A stretch of DNA of 64,000 bases, taken from positions 35,620-99,619 of the forward strand of contig JAVBNH010000027.1 of NCBI GenBank assembly GCA_031551635.1, read 5' to 3'. The first letter of the stretch is position 1; the number at the start of each line of letters is the position of its first letter. This document shows positions 17,032 through 26,152 of this stretch, piece after piece. Both the position numbers and the translations under genes were made by a program. The stretch is from JAVBNH01 sp031551635. GTDB lineage: Bacteria; Bacillota; Clostridia; Oscillospirales; Acutalibacteraceae. Below the pieces are notes generated by a model that was given only the letters and a program-made list of their open reading frames with translations, was not told the origin of the DNA and searched no databases.

Positions 17032-17090
17032 TGAAAGCTCAATAAAAAACAAGCCTTTGGATGTGGGCTTGGCAAGCCAAGCCCACGTTA
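17032..17090 (+). repeat. Dispersed 73-bp repeat, copy 3 (5'-truncated)
   Basis: Matches the family from TGAAAGCTCAATAAAAAAC to GCCCACGTTA, with the perfect internal hairpin, but lacks the left 14 or so bases. It begins directly after the amidohydrolase stop codon. Confidence 0.85.
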
Positions 17091-17143
17091 ATTAATCACT
17101 GATTAATTAAAATTAACTCACTTTTGCATAATCATTTACTATC

Positions 17144-17178
17144 ATCCAGAATCCAGCATCCAGCATCTAGCATCCAGT
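17144..17178 (+). repeat. Degenerate 7-bp tandem repeat at a gene end
   Basis: Five units of about seven bases (CATCCAG/AATCCAG/CATCTAG). It overlaps the last codons and stop of the URO-D gene on the minus strand. Confidence 0.75.
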
Positions 17179-18237
17179 CTCGTAGCTCTTGCAAGCCTCA
17201 ATATAAGCGAGAATATTTTCCCATGGTACCTCTGGCTCGAGGAGGTGGGTGGGAGCAGGGAAGAGCCCGCCTTTTTTGCCCGCTATATCAAGGTTATGCC
17301 ACACAGCATCCCTTACCTCCCCCGGCGTTCCGAAGGGCATGACTGTCTGAGTGCCTATGGTGCCGTGGAAGGAGAGCCGTTCGCCGTATTCGCGGTGAAC
17401 CTCCTCAAATTCCATGCATTCGCTCTGTATAGGATTGAGAACATCAATGCCCGCGTCTATCAGGTGCTCGATAAAAGGAATGACATAGCCACAGGAATGG
17501 TAAATCACGATTATATCCGGCTTTATAGCCTTCGCGCTGTCAATAATCCTCTTTAAGCGCGGCTTCAACCATTTGCAATACATTTCCACACTCATCATTA
17601 TCGTGCTCTGCATGCCGATATCATCGCCGAGGTAAAGAATATCAACGCCCGCTTTCGCAAAGGACTGGGCGTTTAATATTGCTCGTTTTGTCACCTCTTC
17701 AAAAATATATGTCGCCTTCTCGTCCTCGCACATCATATCCATCATGATTTCCTCCATCGAGCGCATATACCACGAGGTTTCCCAAACCGTGCACGCCATG
17801 TGACCGACAGAGGCGAGACCCAGAGCCTTTGCTGACTCAACCGCGAATTTTTGATGTGCTGCTGAGGCGTGCTCATAATCAGGCAGGGGATAGGACTTTA
17901 TCTCCTCAAGCGTAGTCATATTACGCATCGGATTTCGCATGTAGGTCATGTGCATGCTCGTTGGAGACGGCTCGTGACCGACACCCCAGCAGTTTATCGA
18001 CGCGTCCGGCTTGAGCGGCGGGTCAAAGTATTTCTCAAATATTTTATAGTCAATTTCCGGCAGCTGCAGGCTACCGACAGGTACCCACGGAAAACCGAAA
18101 AAGTCTGCATATGGCTTTTTTGTACCGTATTTTTCCCGATACTCATTATGCAGCGACTTGCACAGCGAAAACTCAAAAGGTACCTCGCAGTATCCCTGCC
18201 TGCGCAGGAGTGAAAGTAAATTTTCTCTTTTATTCAA
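17167..18237 (-). CDS. Uroporphyrinogen decarboxylase-like protein (methyltransferase family)
   Basis: A URO-D superfamily TIM-barrel protein of about 356 residues. The URO-D fold includes haem-pathway decarboxylases and the MtaA/MtbA corrinoid methyltransferases. The C-terminal pattern DIIVIYHSCGYVIPFIEHLIDAGIDVLNPIQ with its HxCG motif and LSFHGTIGTQTVMPFGTP, with zinc-ligand His/Cys, resembles the methyltransferase side. Long insertions and no tetrapyrrole arginine cluster at the N-terminus argue against true HemE. TTG at 18237 is chosen because AGAGGTG lies six bases upstream; a GTG at 18246 overlaps that site. It is divergent from a second URO-D-like gene. No corrinoid protein gene is nearby. 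The substrate is unknown. Confidence 0.75.
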   Translation of the reverse strand: MNKRENLLSLLRRQGYCEVPFEFSLCKSLHNEYREKYGTKKPYADFFGFPWVPVGSLQLPEIDYKIFEKYFDPPLKPDASINCWGVGHEPSPTSMHMTYMRNPMRNMTTLEEIKSYPLPDYEHASAAHQKFAVESAKALGLASVGHMACTVWETSWYMRSMEEIMMDMMCEDEKATYIFEEVTKRAILNAQSFAKAGVDILYLGDDIGMQSTIMMSVEMYCKWLKPRLKRIIDSAKAIKPDIIVIYHSCGYVIPFIEHLIDAGIDVLNPIQSECMEFEEVHREYGERLSFHGTIGTQTVMPFGTPGEVRDAVWHNLDIAGKKGGLFPAPTHLLEPEVPWENILAYIEACKSYETGC

Positions 18238-18391
18238 AACAAACACCTCTTAACTTTTTCTATGCAATTATAGCATTTATTGCTTATCAAAGCAATAATC
18301 ATTATAGGTCTTTTAATGTAAATCAGGGCTTTTTTTCTTCAAGCTGTTATGCTATAATTAAAGTCAAGAAATATCAAAGTAAGGTGAAAAT

Positions 18392-19396
18392 ATGAACAGA
18401 GACCCGGATTTTAACAATATTTTAAAGGTTTTGAACCGCGAAGCGCCCAGCCGCCCGACTTTGTTTGATTTTTTTATGAACTATAAGCTTTATGAGCGGC
18501 TGTCCTGTGAAAAACGACCGGAGAGCGGCTTGAGTATTGACTCTAAACGCTTTCTTGTTAAAGCTTTTACTGCCGCCGGTTACGATTACACCACAGTTCA
18601 CGGCTCATTTTTTTCGTTTAAGGTTGGCGAAAAGGAACGCAGGCAGTCAATTTCGCTCAATGACGCGGCTTTGATAACAGACAGGAAAAGCTTTAGCGAA
18701 TATGTCTGGAATGAACCGGACGACCATGATTACAGTGCGATGAAGGACATTGAAAACGACTTGCCCCGGGGAATGAAGCTGATGGTTGCGGGTCCCGGCG
18801 GTGTGCTCGAAAATGTAATCCGCATCATGGGCTACGACAAGCTCTGCATGCTGCTTTATGATGATGTTCAGCTTGTTTATGATGTTTTTGAGGGTGTCGG
18901 GCACCGCCTTTTGCGGTATTATGAAAACTCAATCTGCTTTGATTCGGTTGGCTTTGTGATGTCTAATGATGATTGGGGGTTTAATACCCAGACCATGCTG
19001 ACACCTGCCCAGATGCGGGAATTTGTTTTCCCCTGGCACAAAAAAATTGTTGAATTGGCGCACTCAAAGGGGTTGCCAATAGTTCTCCATTCCTGCGGCT
19101 TCTTCGGCGAGGTGATGGACGATGTTATCAAGCTCGGCTATCAGGGCAAGCATTCATTTGAGGATAATATTCTGAGCGTTGAAGAAAGCTATAAAAAGTG
19201 GCACAAAGATATTGCGATACTCGGCGGTATCGATATGAATTTTTTAATCACCAAACCCGCGTCACTGGTTACGGAACGCTCCCGAAACATGCTGTCACTC
19301 GGCAAAACAGGCTACGCGCTTGGCTCGGGCAACAGTATACCCGAATATGTCCCGCAGGAACAATATTTTGCGATGATTAAAGCTATTGAAGAATAA
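18392..19396 (+). CDS. Uroporphyrinogen decarboxylase-like protein
   Basis: A second, only distantly similar member of the URO-D superfamily (334 residues). Visible family segments include MKLMVAGPGGVLENVIRIMGYD, MSNDDWGFNTQTMLTPAQMREFVFPWHKKIVELAH, the metal-site motif LPIVLHSCGFFGEVMDDVI, and the late strand IAILGGIDMNFLI. It starts at an ATG with AAGGTG seven bases upstream. It shares a 145-base divergent promoter region with the preceding URO-D-like gene and is followed after 25 bases by a methylase-like gene, so the latter two are probably an operon. Proteins like this often occur in clusters for sugar or methylated-compound use; no reaction can be assigned. Confidence 0.72.
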   Translation: MNRDPDFNNILKVLNREAPSRPTLFDFFMNYKLYERLSCEKRPESGLSIDSKRFLVKAFTAAGYDYTTVHGSFFSFKVGEKERRQSISLNDAALITDRKSFSEYVWNEPDDHDYSAMKDIENDLPRGMKLMVAGPGGVLENVIRIMGYDKLCMLLYDDVQLVYDVFEGVGHRLLRYYENSICFDSVGFVMSNDDWGFNTQTMLTPAQMREFVFPWHKKIVELAHSKGLPIVLHSCGFFGEVMDDVIKLGYQGKHSFEDNILSVEESYKKWHKDIAILGGIDMNFLITKPASLVTERSRNMLSLGKTGYALGSGNSIPEYVPQEQYFAMIKAIEE

Positions 19397-19421
19397 TTTT
19401 TTAGCTCAGGAGTAAAAACAG

Positions 19422-20456
19422 ATGAATTATGCTATATTAATGAATCCCGGTCACTCAAGGGTTTATTTTGAAATTTCGCAGAAGCTTGCCGCAGCTGAAT
19501 TTGAGCTTGCCTCAAAAAATATGGACTGCTTAGTCAAAGATATTTCACACAGGCAAATTAAAGGCATAAATTATATCTGTTTTAGTGCCGACAAAGAAAT
19601 GACGCCCCTTGACATTATAACTGTTTCAGGGCTGTCATTTATTTATGCACTTTTTGAAATAAAAGAAGCCGATTCATTGACTGTTCTAATACCGATTGAA
19701 CGCTCGTGTAACGGTTTTGTTGATGAAAGCATGAGTTCCATGCTGAAATATCAGGGAAAAACTAATGAAATTTTCACAAGAATGCTGATAAATACTGCAT
19801 ATTATTCGCAAAAAAACAATGAGAATATCCGCCTTTTAGACCCTGTCGCGGGTAAGGGTACAACGCTTTTTGAGGGGCTTATCAAAGGTTTCAATGTCTG
19901 CGGAATCGAAATTTCAGATAAGGTTGTGAGTGAAAGCTATCATTTTGTAAAAAAATTTCTTGAAACTGCAAAATATAAGTTCGAAACCGATACAATTAAA
20001 ATGTCAGGCGCAAATAAGTCATATACCGCGTTAAAACACAGCTTCAGCATTGCGAAAACCAAGGAGGACGCAAAAGCTAAAAAAATAAAAAGCCTTGAAT
20101 TGATTTGCGCTTCCTCACAGTTTGCTGATTTTATCTGCAAAAAAGCCAGCTTTGATTTGATAGTCGGCGACCTTCCTTATGGTATACAACACAGTAATGT
20201 CACAAATGAAAATCAAAGCTCAGCGACGCGCAACCCGCTGGAGCTGCTGACACTCTGCCTGCCTTCGTGGGTCACACTTCTGAAAAAAGGCGGCGCGCTC
20301 GCACTGTCATGGAATGTTAATGTGCTTGAGCGAAAAAAAATGACCGCCGTTCTTGAAAACAGCGGCTTGAAGGTGTTGAATGAGGGCGTGTATTTGAAAT
20401 TTGAGCACAGGGTTGACCAGGCGATTATCAGGGATATAATTGTGGCAATAAAATAA
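19422..20456 (+). CDS. SAM-dependent RNA methylase-like protein (UPF0020/Trm11 type)
   Basis: A Rossmann-fold methyltransferase of 344 residues. Motif I is IRLLDPVAGKGTTLFEGL near 140-160 with the acidic NVCGIEIS, and motif IV is FDLIVGDLPYGIQHS, the DPPY-like form (D-L-P-Y-G) seen in Trm11/Trm14 and RlmL-type methylases. The order motif I before motif IV and the late KKGGALALSWNV strand fit that group. The N-terminal 120 residues do not show a clear THUMP domain. It has AGGAG upstream and lies close behind the URO-D-like gene. A tRNA or rRNA guanine-N2 substrate is plausible by family, but unproven. Confidence 0.7.
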   Translation: MNYAILMNPGHSRVYFEISQKLAAAEFELASKNMDCLVKDISHRQIKGINYICFSADKEMTPLDIITVSGLSFIYALFEIKEADSLTVLIPIERSCNGFVDESMSSMLKYQGKTNEIFTRMLINTAYYSQKNNENIRLLDPVAGKGTTLFEGLIKGFNVCGIEISDKVVSESYHFVKKFLETAKYKFETDTIKMSGANKSYTALKHSFSIAKTKEDAKAKKIKSLELICASSQFADFICKKASFDLIVGDLPYGIQHSNVTNENQSSATRNPLELLTLCLPSWVTLLKKGGALALSWNVNVLERKKMTAVLENSGLKVLNEGVYLKFEHRVDQAIIRDIIVAIK

Positions 20457-20459
20457 TTA

Positions 20460-21473
20460 TTACAAAAATATTACCTGACCCGTTTTACCGGACTGCTTTG
20501 CCGCATCGATAATATTATTGACCTGCAAAGCGGTTTCAAGTGATATTGAATATTCCTCCTCACCCTTTAGAACACTTGCGATATGTTTATAAATTTTAAA
20601 TTCATCGCCGTAATATCTCGGCTTTTCAATGGTTTCCTCCTGCACCTCCGCGTCAACCTCACCCCTGTAATTATTAGGGTCAACGCTCTCTGGCAAAGTC
20701 ACTTTATGAGTGATAATTTTATTGTTATAAGCAAAAATCGTGCCGCGGTCACCCATGACAACCCAGTTTGGCATTCCTGAGACGCTTATGCGAAACTCGC
20801 TTTGGAAGGTTATTTCGTTTTCGGTTTTCATGATGACATAATAATCATCCTCGGTGTCCCCGGGCATAATAACCTGCCGCTGCTCGCTGTAAACCGACTT
20901 CACCGGCGAATCAAAGAGCGCGAGCGGCTGGTCTATGACATGCGGACCCCAGTTCAGAAGATAACCGCCGCCGTATTCACTAAGCGTCTGCCAGTCGCTG
21001 CGAAGCCCGAAGGTCGATTCTAAACGCTTGACCTGAAAGACTTTCCCGATTTCACCGCTGTCAACAATTTCTCTGATTCGCACTAGAATGTCGCCGAATC
21101 TCGCCGGCAGCCACGGCAGCAGCTTTTTTCCCGAAACAGCGGCGTAGGCAGTCATTTTCTGTACGTCCAGCGAATTTGTCGCCCAGGGTTTTGTGACAAG
21201 CACATTTTTACCGCTCAGCAGACAGTCGCAAGCCATATAACTGTGCTGAGAGCTACGAGTCACGACAACTACAAAATCAAGCTCTTCCTGACGCAGCATC
21301 TCTTTATAGTCTAGATAAACGCGGCAGCCGTATTTTTCGCGCGCGGCGTCAAGCTTTTCTTTCTCAGTATCACATACGGCGCACAGCTCAAAATCGTCAT
21401 TTGAGCTTATAGGCAGGGCATGCATGGTGCTCCCGTTGCGTCCGTAACCGATTATTGCTGTTTTAATTTTCAT
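20460..21473 (-). CDS. Gfo/Idh/MocA family oxidoreductase
   Basis: An NAD(P)-dependent sugar oxidoreductase of 337 residues. The N-terminal Rossmann motif is IIGYGRNGSTMH, followed by the ACDTEKEKL strand and VVVTRSSQHSYMACDCLLSGKNVLVTKPWA, in which the family EKP motif reads TKP. The C-terminal half has the expected GGGYLLNWGPHVIDQPLALF sequence with the catalytic His region. It converges with the methylase gene with only three bases between stops. It follows a TIM-barrel isomerase gene on the same strand after 32 bases, a frequent pairing in inositol and modified-sugar catabolism. The substrate is unknown. Confidence 0.85.
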   Translation of the reverse strand: MKIKTAIIGYGRNGSTMHALPISSNDDFELCAVCDTEKEKLDAAREKYGCRVYLDYKEMLRQEELDFVVVVTRSSQHSYMACDCLLSGKNVLVTKPWATNSLDVQKMTAYAAVSGKKLLPWLPARFGDILVRIREIVDSGEIGKVFQVKRLESTFGLRSDWQTLSEYGGGYLLNWGPHVIDQPLALFDSPVKSVYSEQRQVIMPGDTEDDYYVIMKTENEITFQSEFRISVSGMPNWVVMGDRGTIFAYNNKIITHKVTLPESVDPNNYRGEVDAEVQEETIEKPRYYGDEFKIYKHIASVLKGEEEYSISLETALQVNNIIDAAKQSGKTGQVIFL

Positions 21474-21506
21474 ATTATCCCAACTTTTTGTATTGTTTAT
21501 TGATTT

Positions 21507-22334
21507 TTAATGTAAGCTTTTTTCAAGCTTTTTCATTGTTTCAAGCTCTCGCCTGAGGTAGTCAGGTTCATTCCAGTCAATCCATTCGCCACTCAAAAAG
21601 CCTTGATAGTCAATGCTTTTGAGGCATTCCAGTGCGGTTTTGTGGTCAACCTCACCAGTTCCGACAGGTGTAAAATAAAGATTTCCGGGGGTATAGACAC
21701 CGTCCCTGACCACACCCTCCCTGAACGCCCCGTCATGAAAATGCACATGGGCAATCCATGGTTTCAGCAACTCAAAAGCTTCGCGCATTTCTCTTTTTCC
21801 ACTCAGAACAGGATGCATAATGTCCCAGTTAATCCCTATATTTTCCCTGTTGACAATTTTCATGACCGCGGCGGCATCCACTGGATTACACCAGCTGTCA
21901 TGCGTCTCCATGCAAATTTTAATGTCCCTCGCACCGATATAATCACTCAGGCAAAGCAGAGCGCTGCTGACATTTTTTATTGCCTGCTCTCTAATGAGAG
22001 TCTCGGGAAACCTACCGCCGAAAACTCGAATGACCTTAACCGAAAGCTTTTCGGCGAGGTCAATTATTTTTTTTGCTTTATCGGTCTCATTAACTGTTAT
22101 TTCCTCATTCGCAAAAGAACAGCCGCTTGCTATTGCGCAAATCTCCACTGAGTTTTGCCCGGCAATGCTTTTTACCTGAGCTAAAAACTCATCACCGCAT
22201 CCTATTTCAACACCATGGGCATGCTTGCTGTCGAGCCGCAGCTCAATTCCGTCATAGCCGAGCTCCTGAGCTTTTTCGCAAAGTGCGGAAAAATCCAGCT
22301 CCGGACAGGAAAAACTCATAAACGAATATTTCAT
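21507..22334 (-). CDS. Sugar phosphate isomerase/epimerase family protein
   Basis: A xylose-isomerase-like TIM barrel of 275 residues. It opens SFMSFSCPELDFSALCEKAQELGYDGIELRL and has the family metal-site segments ICMETHDSWCNPVDAAAVM (Glu, His), IGINWDIMHPVL (Asp) and IAHVHFHDGAF (His), then DYQGFLSGEWIDW with the late Glu. Its start codon overlaps the stop of the upstream ATPase gene by ATGA, which suggests translational coupling. With the downstream Gfo/Idh/MocA gene it forms a likely two-step sugar-modifying pair; epimerase plus oxidoreductase is typical of inosose or keto-sugar metabolism. The exact substrate cannot be read from sequence. Confidence 0.85.
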   Translation of the reverse strand: MKYSFMSFSCPELDFSALCEKAQELGYDGIELRLDSKHAHGVEIGCGDEFLAQVKSIAGQNSVEICAIASGCSFANEEITVNETDKAKKIIDLAEKLSVKVIRVFGGRFPETLIREQAIKNVSSALLCLSDYIGARDIKICMETHDSWCNPVDAAAVMKIVNRENIGINWDIMHPVLSGKREMREAFELLKPWIAHVHFHDGAFREGVVRDGVYTPGNLYFTPVGTGEVDHKTALECLKSIDYQGFLSGEWIDWNEPDYLRRELETMKKLEKSLH

Positions 22335-23785
22335 AAAACATCAATCCCCTTAAAATTATTTTTTTCCGCATGACCGAGGAGGTATAAAAACGCGAAGGCA
22401 GGAATCCTAACCAGTCTTTGTCTTTCCGGTGCATTATGAATACCGAAGTCCTCTGCGGTTTTTGTAATGATAATGCCCACCGACGCGTCCCTGCAGAGCC
22501 GGCAAATCGCCGAGTCATCAGCAACCGGAGCGTTTTCCCGGTACTTGACTTCTATTAAAATGTTTTTGGTATTGGGATATTCGACCACGATATCAATCTC
22601 TTTATCCTTTTTGCCGCCCCGATAATAACCTATTGAGGTTGCTTTTTGATAATAAAACGCAGCAACACTCTTGTAAACAGCAGTCTCGACCAGCTTACCC
22701 ATTTCTGCCGGGTTTGTGAGAAGTTCGTCATCCATTAAAACAGCATTACGAATAGCGGCATCGGCAATATAAATCTTAGGACTGGCTTTTAATACTTTTT
22801 TGCCGTCCATATCAACAGGCCAGCTCTGATAAATCAGGTTTGCACTTTCGAGGTAACGGATATAATTCTCGACCGTCGGTCGCGAAACGCCCTGCAGCTC
22901 TTTTGTTATTGCCTCAATCGAAACAATTTCGGAGGAGACATTACAAAGATATAGAAAAATCCGCTCGAGCTCAGTGGCATTGCGAATGTTATACAGTGAC
23001 GGCAAATCTCGCTTGAGTACCTTGTCAACAACATCCTCACGCATAATTTGCTGCGCCAATAAATCGTTGTCCGCAAGAGCAAGCTCCGGAAAACCGCCAA
23101 CCTGCAGATAGCGTATAAAATGCCGCTGCACATCAGATAGCTTCAACATTATTTTTATTCGTTCATCATGCGTCATATTTAAAAAGGATGTGACCTTCAG
23201 GTTCTTTTCAAGCTCTGGCTTCTGGGTGCTGAGAAGCTCGCAGTATTCATAAAACGAAAGCGTCGGCACCTGAATCACTGTCGTGCGTCCCGCTCCGCTC
23301 TCCTGATTTCCCCTGATAAGTGCAGGGCTGGCTGAACCTGTCGCCACTACATGGGTTTCGGGCTGCATATCATATATTGTTTTCAGCCACTTGTCCCAAT
23401 CGCAGGCATATTGAACCTCATCAAAAAAGTAATAAACATCTTGATTGGCATAAATATTTTCATGGTAGCATTCCAGTATATCATTGAAGGCACTGAGCTT
23501 TAACATCGGGTGGTCAAGAGAGATAAAAACAATTTTTTGCGGTGACACACCGTTCTCAAGCAGCTCATTTATCATTTGGTATTGGATAGTCGTTTTACCG
23601 ACCCGCCTTGTACCTGTCAGAATCACAGTACGCCGCATATCTGAGCGGTTAAGTTTTTTCATCGCCTCATAAAATGCAAAGCGTTTGTAATGCTTGCGGA
23701 ACAGTGGATTAACAGCACCGCTTTTCCACCAGGGATTGTAAGCGGATAAAATTTTCAATATGCTTTCCTTACTTGTAATCGACAT
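22331..23785 (-). CDS. Standalone AAA+ ATPase with DUF4143 domain
   Basis: A P-loop ATPase (AAA_14) of 484 residues with Walker A TGTRRVGKTTIQYQMI near residue 60, Walker B YYFFDEVQYACDWDKWLK, and the AAA_14 arginine/sensor segment ATGSASPALIRG. The middle contains a winged-helix-like stretch (SIEAITKELQGVSRPTVENYIRYLE). The C-terminal DUF4143 part has EIDIVVEY...ILIEVKYRE, the D...ExK pattern of a restriction-like nuclease fold. It has a consensus promoter and a 20-bp palindrome upstream, and overlaps the isomerase gene by ATGA. The function of such ATPases is unknown. Being first in a sugar-metabolism operon is unusual for the family. Confidence 0.85.
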   Translation of the reverse strand: MSITSKESILKILSAYNPWWKSGAVNPLFRKHYKRFAFYEAMKKLNRSDMRRTVILTGTRRVGKTTIQYQMINELLENGVSPQKIVFISLDHPMLKLSAFNDILECYHENIYANQDVYYFFDEVQYACDWDKWLKTIYDMQPETHVVATGSASPALIRGNQESGAGRTTVIQVPTLSFYEYCELLSTQKPELEKNLKVTSFLNMTHDERIKIMLKLSDVQRHFIRYLQVGGFPELALADNDLLAQQIMREDVVDKVLKRDLPSLYNIRNATELERIFLYLCNVSSEIVSIEAITKELQGVSRPTVENYIRYLESANLIYQSWPVDMDGKKVLKASPKIYIADAAIRNAVLMDDELLTNPAEMGKLVETAVYKSVAAFYYQKATSIGYYRGGKKDKEIDIVVEYPNTKNILIEVKYRENAPVADDSAICRLCRDASVGIIITKTAEDFGIHNAPERQRLVRIPAFAFLYLLGHAEKNNFKGIDVL

Positions 23786-23807
23786 TTAAAACACTCCTTA
23801 TACAAGT

Positions 23808-23836
23808 ATTATATCCAATATCTTCAAATTAGTCAA
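23808..23836 (-). promoter_or_regulatory. Consensus promoter of the second ATPase operon
   Basis: On the minus strand, TTGACT (23836-23831), a 17-base spacer and TATAAT (23813-23808), followed 11 bases later by AAGGAG and the ATG at 23785. Confidence 0.85.
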
Positions 23837-23841
23837 GAAAT

Positions 23842-23861
23842 ATTATAAGTATACTTATAAT
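23842..23861. promoter_or_regulatory. Perfect 20-bp palindrome upstream of the ATPase promoter
   Basis: ATTATAAGTATACTTATAAT is its own reverse complement. It ends five bases before the -35 hexamer, a position suited to an activator or repressor dimer. AT-rich palindromes can also arise by chance. Confidence 0.4.
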
Positions 23862-23880
23862 CTTTGCCTAGCTTTATTCA

Positions 23881-25896
23881 TTATTTAACCGAATTCACCA
23901 GCTTCTCAAAATCCTCAGAGAGCGTTCCGGCGGAGTCTTTTCCGAGCGAAAGCAGCTCCTGATAATGGGTATAGTTATACCCCAGCAGCTTATAAAACAG
24001 CTTGCTGTTTAATATATTGTGGAACAAAATGAAATCGTTTTCAGGAATTATATATCCAATTGCGTCATTACATAAACCAAAGACATACACTCCTTCACCT
24101 GCAACACTCTCGAGCGGTTTATACGCGTAATTTTTCAAAGAGAGCACATTTTCACCTAGTGCGTCATTTTTCCCGGTGACGATGCCCGGTGTCACCTCGC
24201 CGGGTACCAGCGCGAATTTCAAGCGCCCGCCAAGCTCCATATACCCAATTTCACTTGTCACCTTATAGCTGCCATCATTCGCCTTAAATATTTCATAATC
24301 GGCAAAATTCATCTTGCCCACAAGCTGAATCAAGGGATTTTCGGCGCTCAGCTTTGTTTCTGTGAAGGCAATATTCATCTGTGGAATCAATTCAAGCTCC
24401 GCGGCAGGAGCCGTCAGATTCATTCGACGAACGGTATCGCGGTAAGCATATGTACGCCCTTCTGACGCTGTCAGCGGGTTCGCTTCAAGCTCCTGGGCAT
24501 TCATATTCATCGCCAGCAATATTCGTCCCAAATCCTCCCCCAGTCGCTCATTCGCCTTTGGAATCGAAAGCTCTGCAAGCTCCCTTGAATTGAAATTTTC
24601 CTCATTATAGCCATACATTCTAGCGGCTTCCTTGTCGGTATAAATTCCGTTTATCGCACCATTCACAAACAAAAAGTTCGCTCCTGATTCGTTAACTATC
24701 TGTTCCATATAATTAGGATAGTCGCCCGAAAGCGCATCGGCGTTGTTGCCGTCATATTTCAGACCGTTCAGATATGGGTGAGCGGCAAGATTCGCGATAA
24801 GCGTCTGTTTGGATTCGGCATTATCCGGCACAAACCGCAGTTTTAGAAGCTTCGGCGAATAATCATAGGGATTGCGCTTGTTCCATATATAGTTCGCCAG
24901 TCCGAAACGCTCGATTGAATATTTACTCCACTCCTCATTCCATCTGTCGTTCAGCTCATCATTCCATTCTGTATTATCGTCAATCCCTAGAGCATCTTCA
25001 ATCTCATCCCATATTGCCGAAATTGAATTTGCTCCGATTTCGCTGTAATAGAGCTTCCCATCCTCCATTTTCTGCACTGCTTCACGTATTGCGGAATCAA
25101 TCTGAGCGCTTAAAAAATTCATGTACTGTTCGTCGACACTTTTCTCAATCTCGTCTTTGCCCGCAATCAAAGCAAACCAATTCTTGAAAAACTGCGAGCT
25201 GTCCGCGCTCCAGATGCCCATGGTGTCAATCGCGCTGTGAGAATGTGTTGAGAGAATATTTATACTGCCAATATTATACTCTGATGCGAAATCGGTCAGA
25301 CCCCTGCGTACACTGCGGATATAATTGTTCGACAGACCGATGCAATCGATGACAGCGAACACGTTGACAGCTCTGCCCTCGCCGTCAGAAAGAGCAATCA
25401 CCCGTACCTTGGTTTCGTCGAGCTGCGACTTAACCTCAATCATCGGAATTACGAGATTTCCGCCGGTACGGTAGGCTTTTTCAAGCAGGTCTGAGGGTAC
25501 CGTACTACGCTGAGCATATCCCATCCGCCATGATGAACCGGGCGAGTTTTCAAAAACAGTATTTCCCCGGTAAAAACTTTCACTGATAAAATCGTTTTCG
25601 TTCTTAATATTTTTTGGCTCCGGAAACAGTGAATTTATCGCCTTCATGCCGCCAACGACATATCTCTCAAAGCGCAGAGCGTTAAAATAATGCTTTTCCT
25701 GCTCCGTCTTTTTTGCGAATAAAGCACCTAAATAACCCGAAATATCGCCGATATTGTAGTCCTTGCCGCCAACCTGAATAGGTGTGTCAGTCGTCACCAT
25801 GATGAATGACGGAATCATAAAGAAAAGTATCACACAGCAAAGCGCTATACCGAGCTTCAGCAATACTCGTTTCTTTTTATTTTTTCTCTTTGACAT
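23881..25896 (-). CDS. Membrane-anchored ceramidase-like hydrolase
   Basis: A 671-residue protein with a Lys/Arg-rich start and a single N-terminal hydrophobic helix (LLKLGIALCCVILFFMIPSF), hence probably anchored outside the membrane. It shares the block pattern of neutral/alkaline ceramidases: VFAVIDCIGLS, the metal motif STHSHSAIDTMGIW, NLAAHPYLNGL followed by SGDYPNYMEQIV, FVNGAINGIYT, LALVPGE-like FALVPGEVTPGI and GLCNDAIGYIIPENDF. It is a fifth, more distant paralogue of the four in 45290-51183 and has a long insertion after the first metal motif. ATG 25896 is chosen since GGGAG lies nine bases upstream; earlier ATGs sit in a repeat. The substrate is unknown. Confidence 0.72.
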   Translation of the reverse strand: MSKRKNKKKRVLLKLGIALCCVILFFMIPSFIMVTTDTPIQVGGKDYNIGDISGYLGALFAKKTEQEKHYFNALRFERYVVGGMKAINSLFPEPKNIKNENDFISESFYRGNTVFENSPGSSWRMGYAQRSTVPSDLLEKAYRTGGNLVIPMIEVKSQLDETKVRVIALSDGEGRAVNVFAVIDCIGLSNNYIRSVRRGLTDFASEYNIGSINILSTHSHSAIDTMGIWSADSSQFFKNWFALIAGKDEIEKSVDEQYMNFLSAQIDSAIREAVQKMEDGKLYYSEIGANSISAIWDEIEDALGIDDNTEWNDELNDRWNEEWSKYSIERFGLANYIWNKRNPYDYSPKLLKLRFVPDNAESKQTLIANLAAHPYLNGLKYDGNNADALSGDYPNYMEQIVNESGANFLFVNGAINGIYTDKEAARMYGYNEENFNSRELAELSIPKANERLGEDLGRILLAMNMNAQELEANPLTASEGRTYAYRDTVRRMNLTAPAAELELIPQMNIAFTETKLSAENPLIQLVGKMNFADYEIFKANDGSYKVTSEIGYMELGGRLKFALVPGEVTPGIVTGKNDALGENVLSLKNYAYKPLESVAGEGVYVFGLCNDAIGYIIPENDFILFHNILNSKLFYKLLGYNYTHYQELLSLGKDSAGTLSEDFEKLVNSVK

Positions 25897-25911
25897 TTCT
25901 TTTTCTCCCCT

Positions 25912-25984
25912 TAACATGGGCATAGCTTGCTAAGCCCACAACCCAAGGCTTATTTTTTAATGAGCTTTCAGCTCATTAAGGTAC
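25912..25984 (-). repeat. Dispersed 73-bp repeat, copy 5 (inverted)
   Basis: A 73-base copy on the minus strand, from GTACCTTAATGAGCTGAAAGC to GCCCATGTTA. TTA flanks both ends. The internal hairpin is imperfect. It lies in the promoter region of the ceramidase-like gene. Confidence 0.85.
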
Positions 25985-26089
25985 TAATAAATTTTACTTC
26001 AGTATAGCATACATTTTAACAGTATAAAAGAAAATTTGCAAATTATTTTGAAATAGTATAATTTTCGTCATACTATCGATGGGAATGCT

Positions 26090-26119
26090 ATTGATTATTA
26101 TGCGTTTGAATGGTATTAT
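26090..26119 (+). promoter_or_regulatory. Possible promoter of rlmD
   Basis: TTGATT at 26090-26095 and TATTAT at 26114-26119 with an 18-base spacer; a moderate match. Confidence 0.4.
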
Positions 26120-26152
26120 ATTGTGTAATAAATGTATGGATTGGAAATAAGG

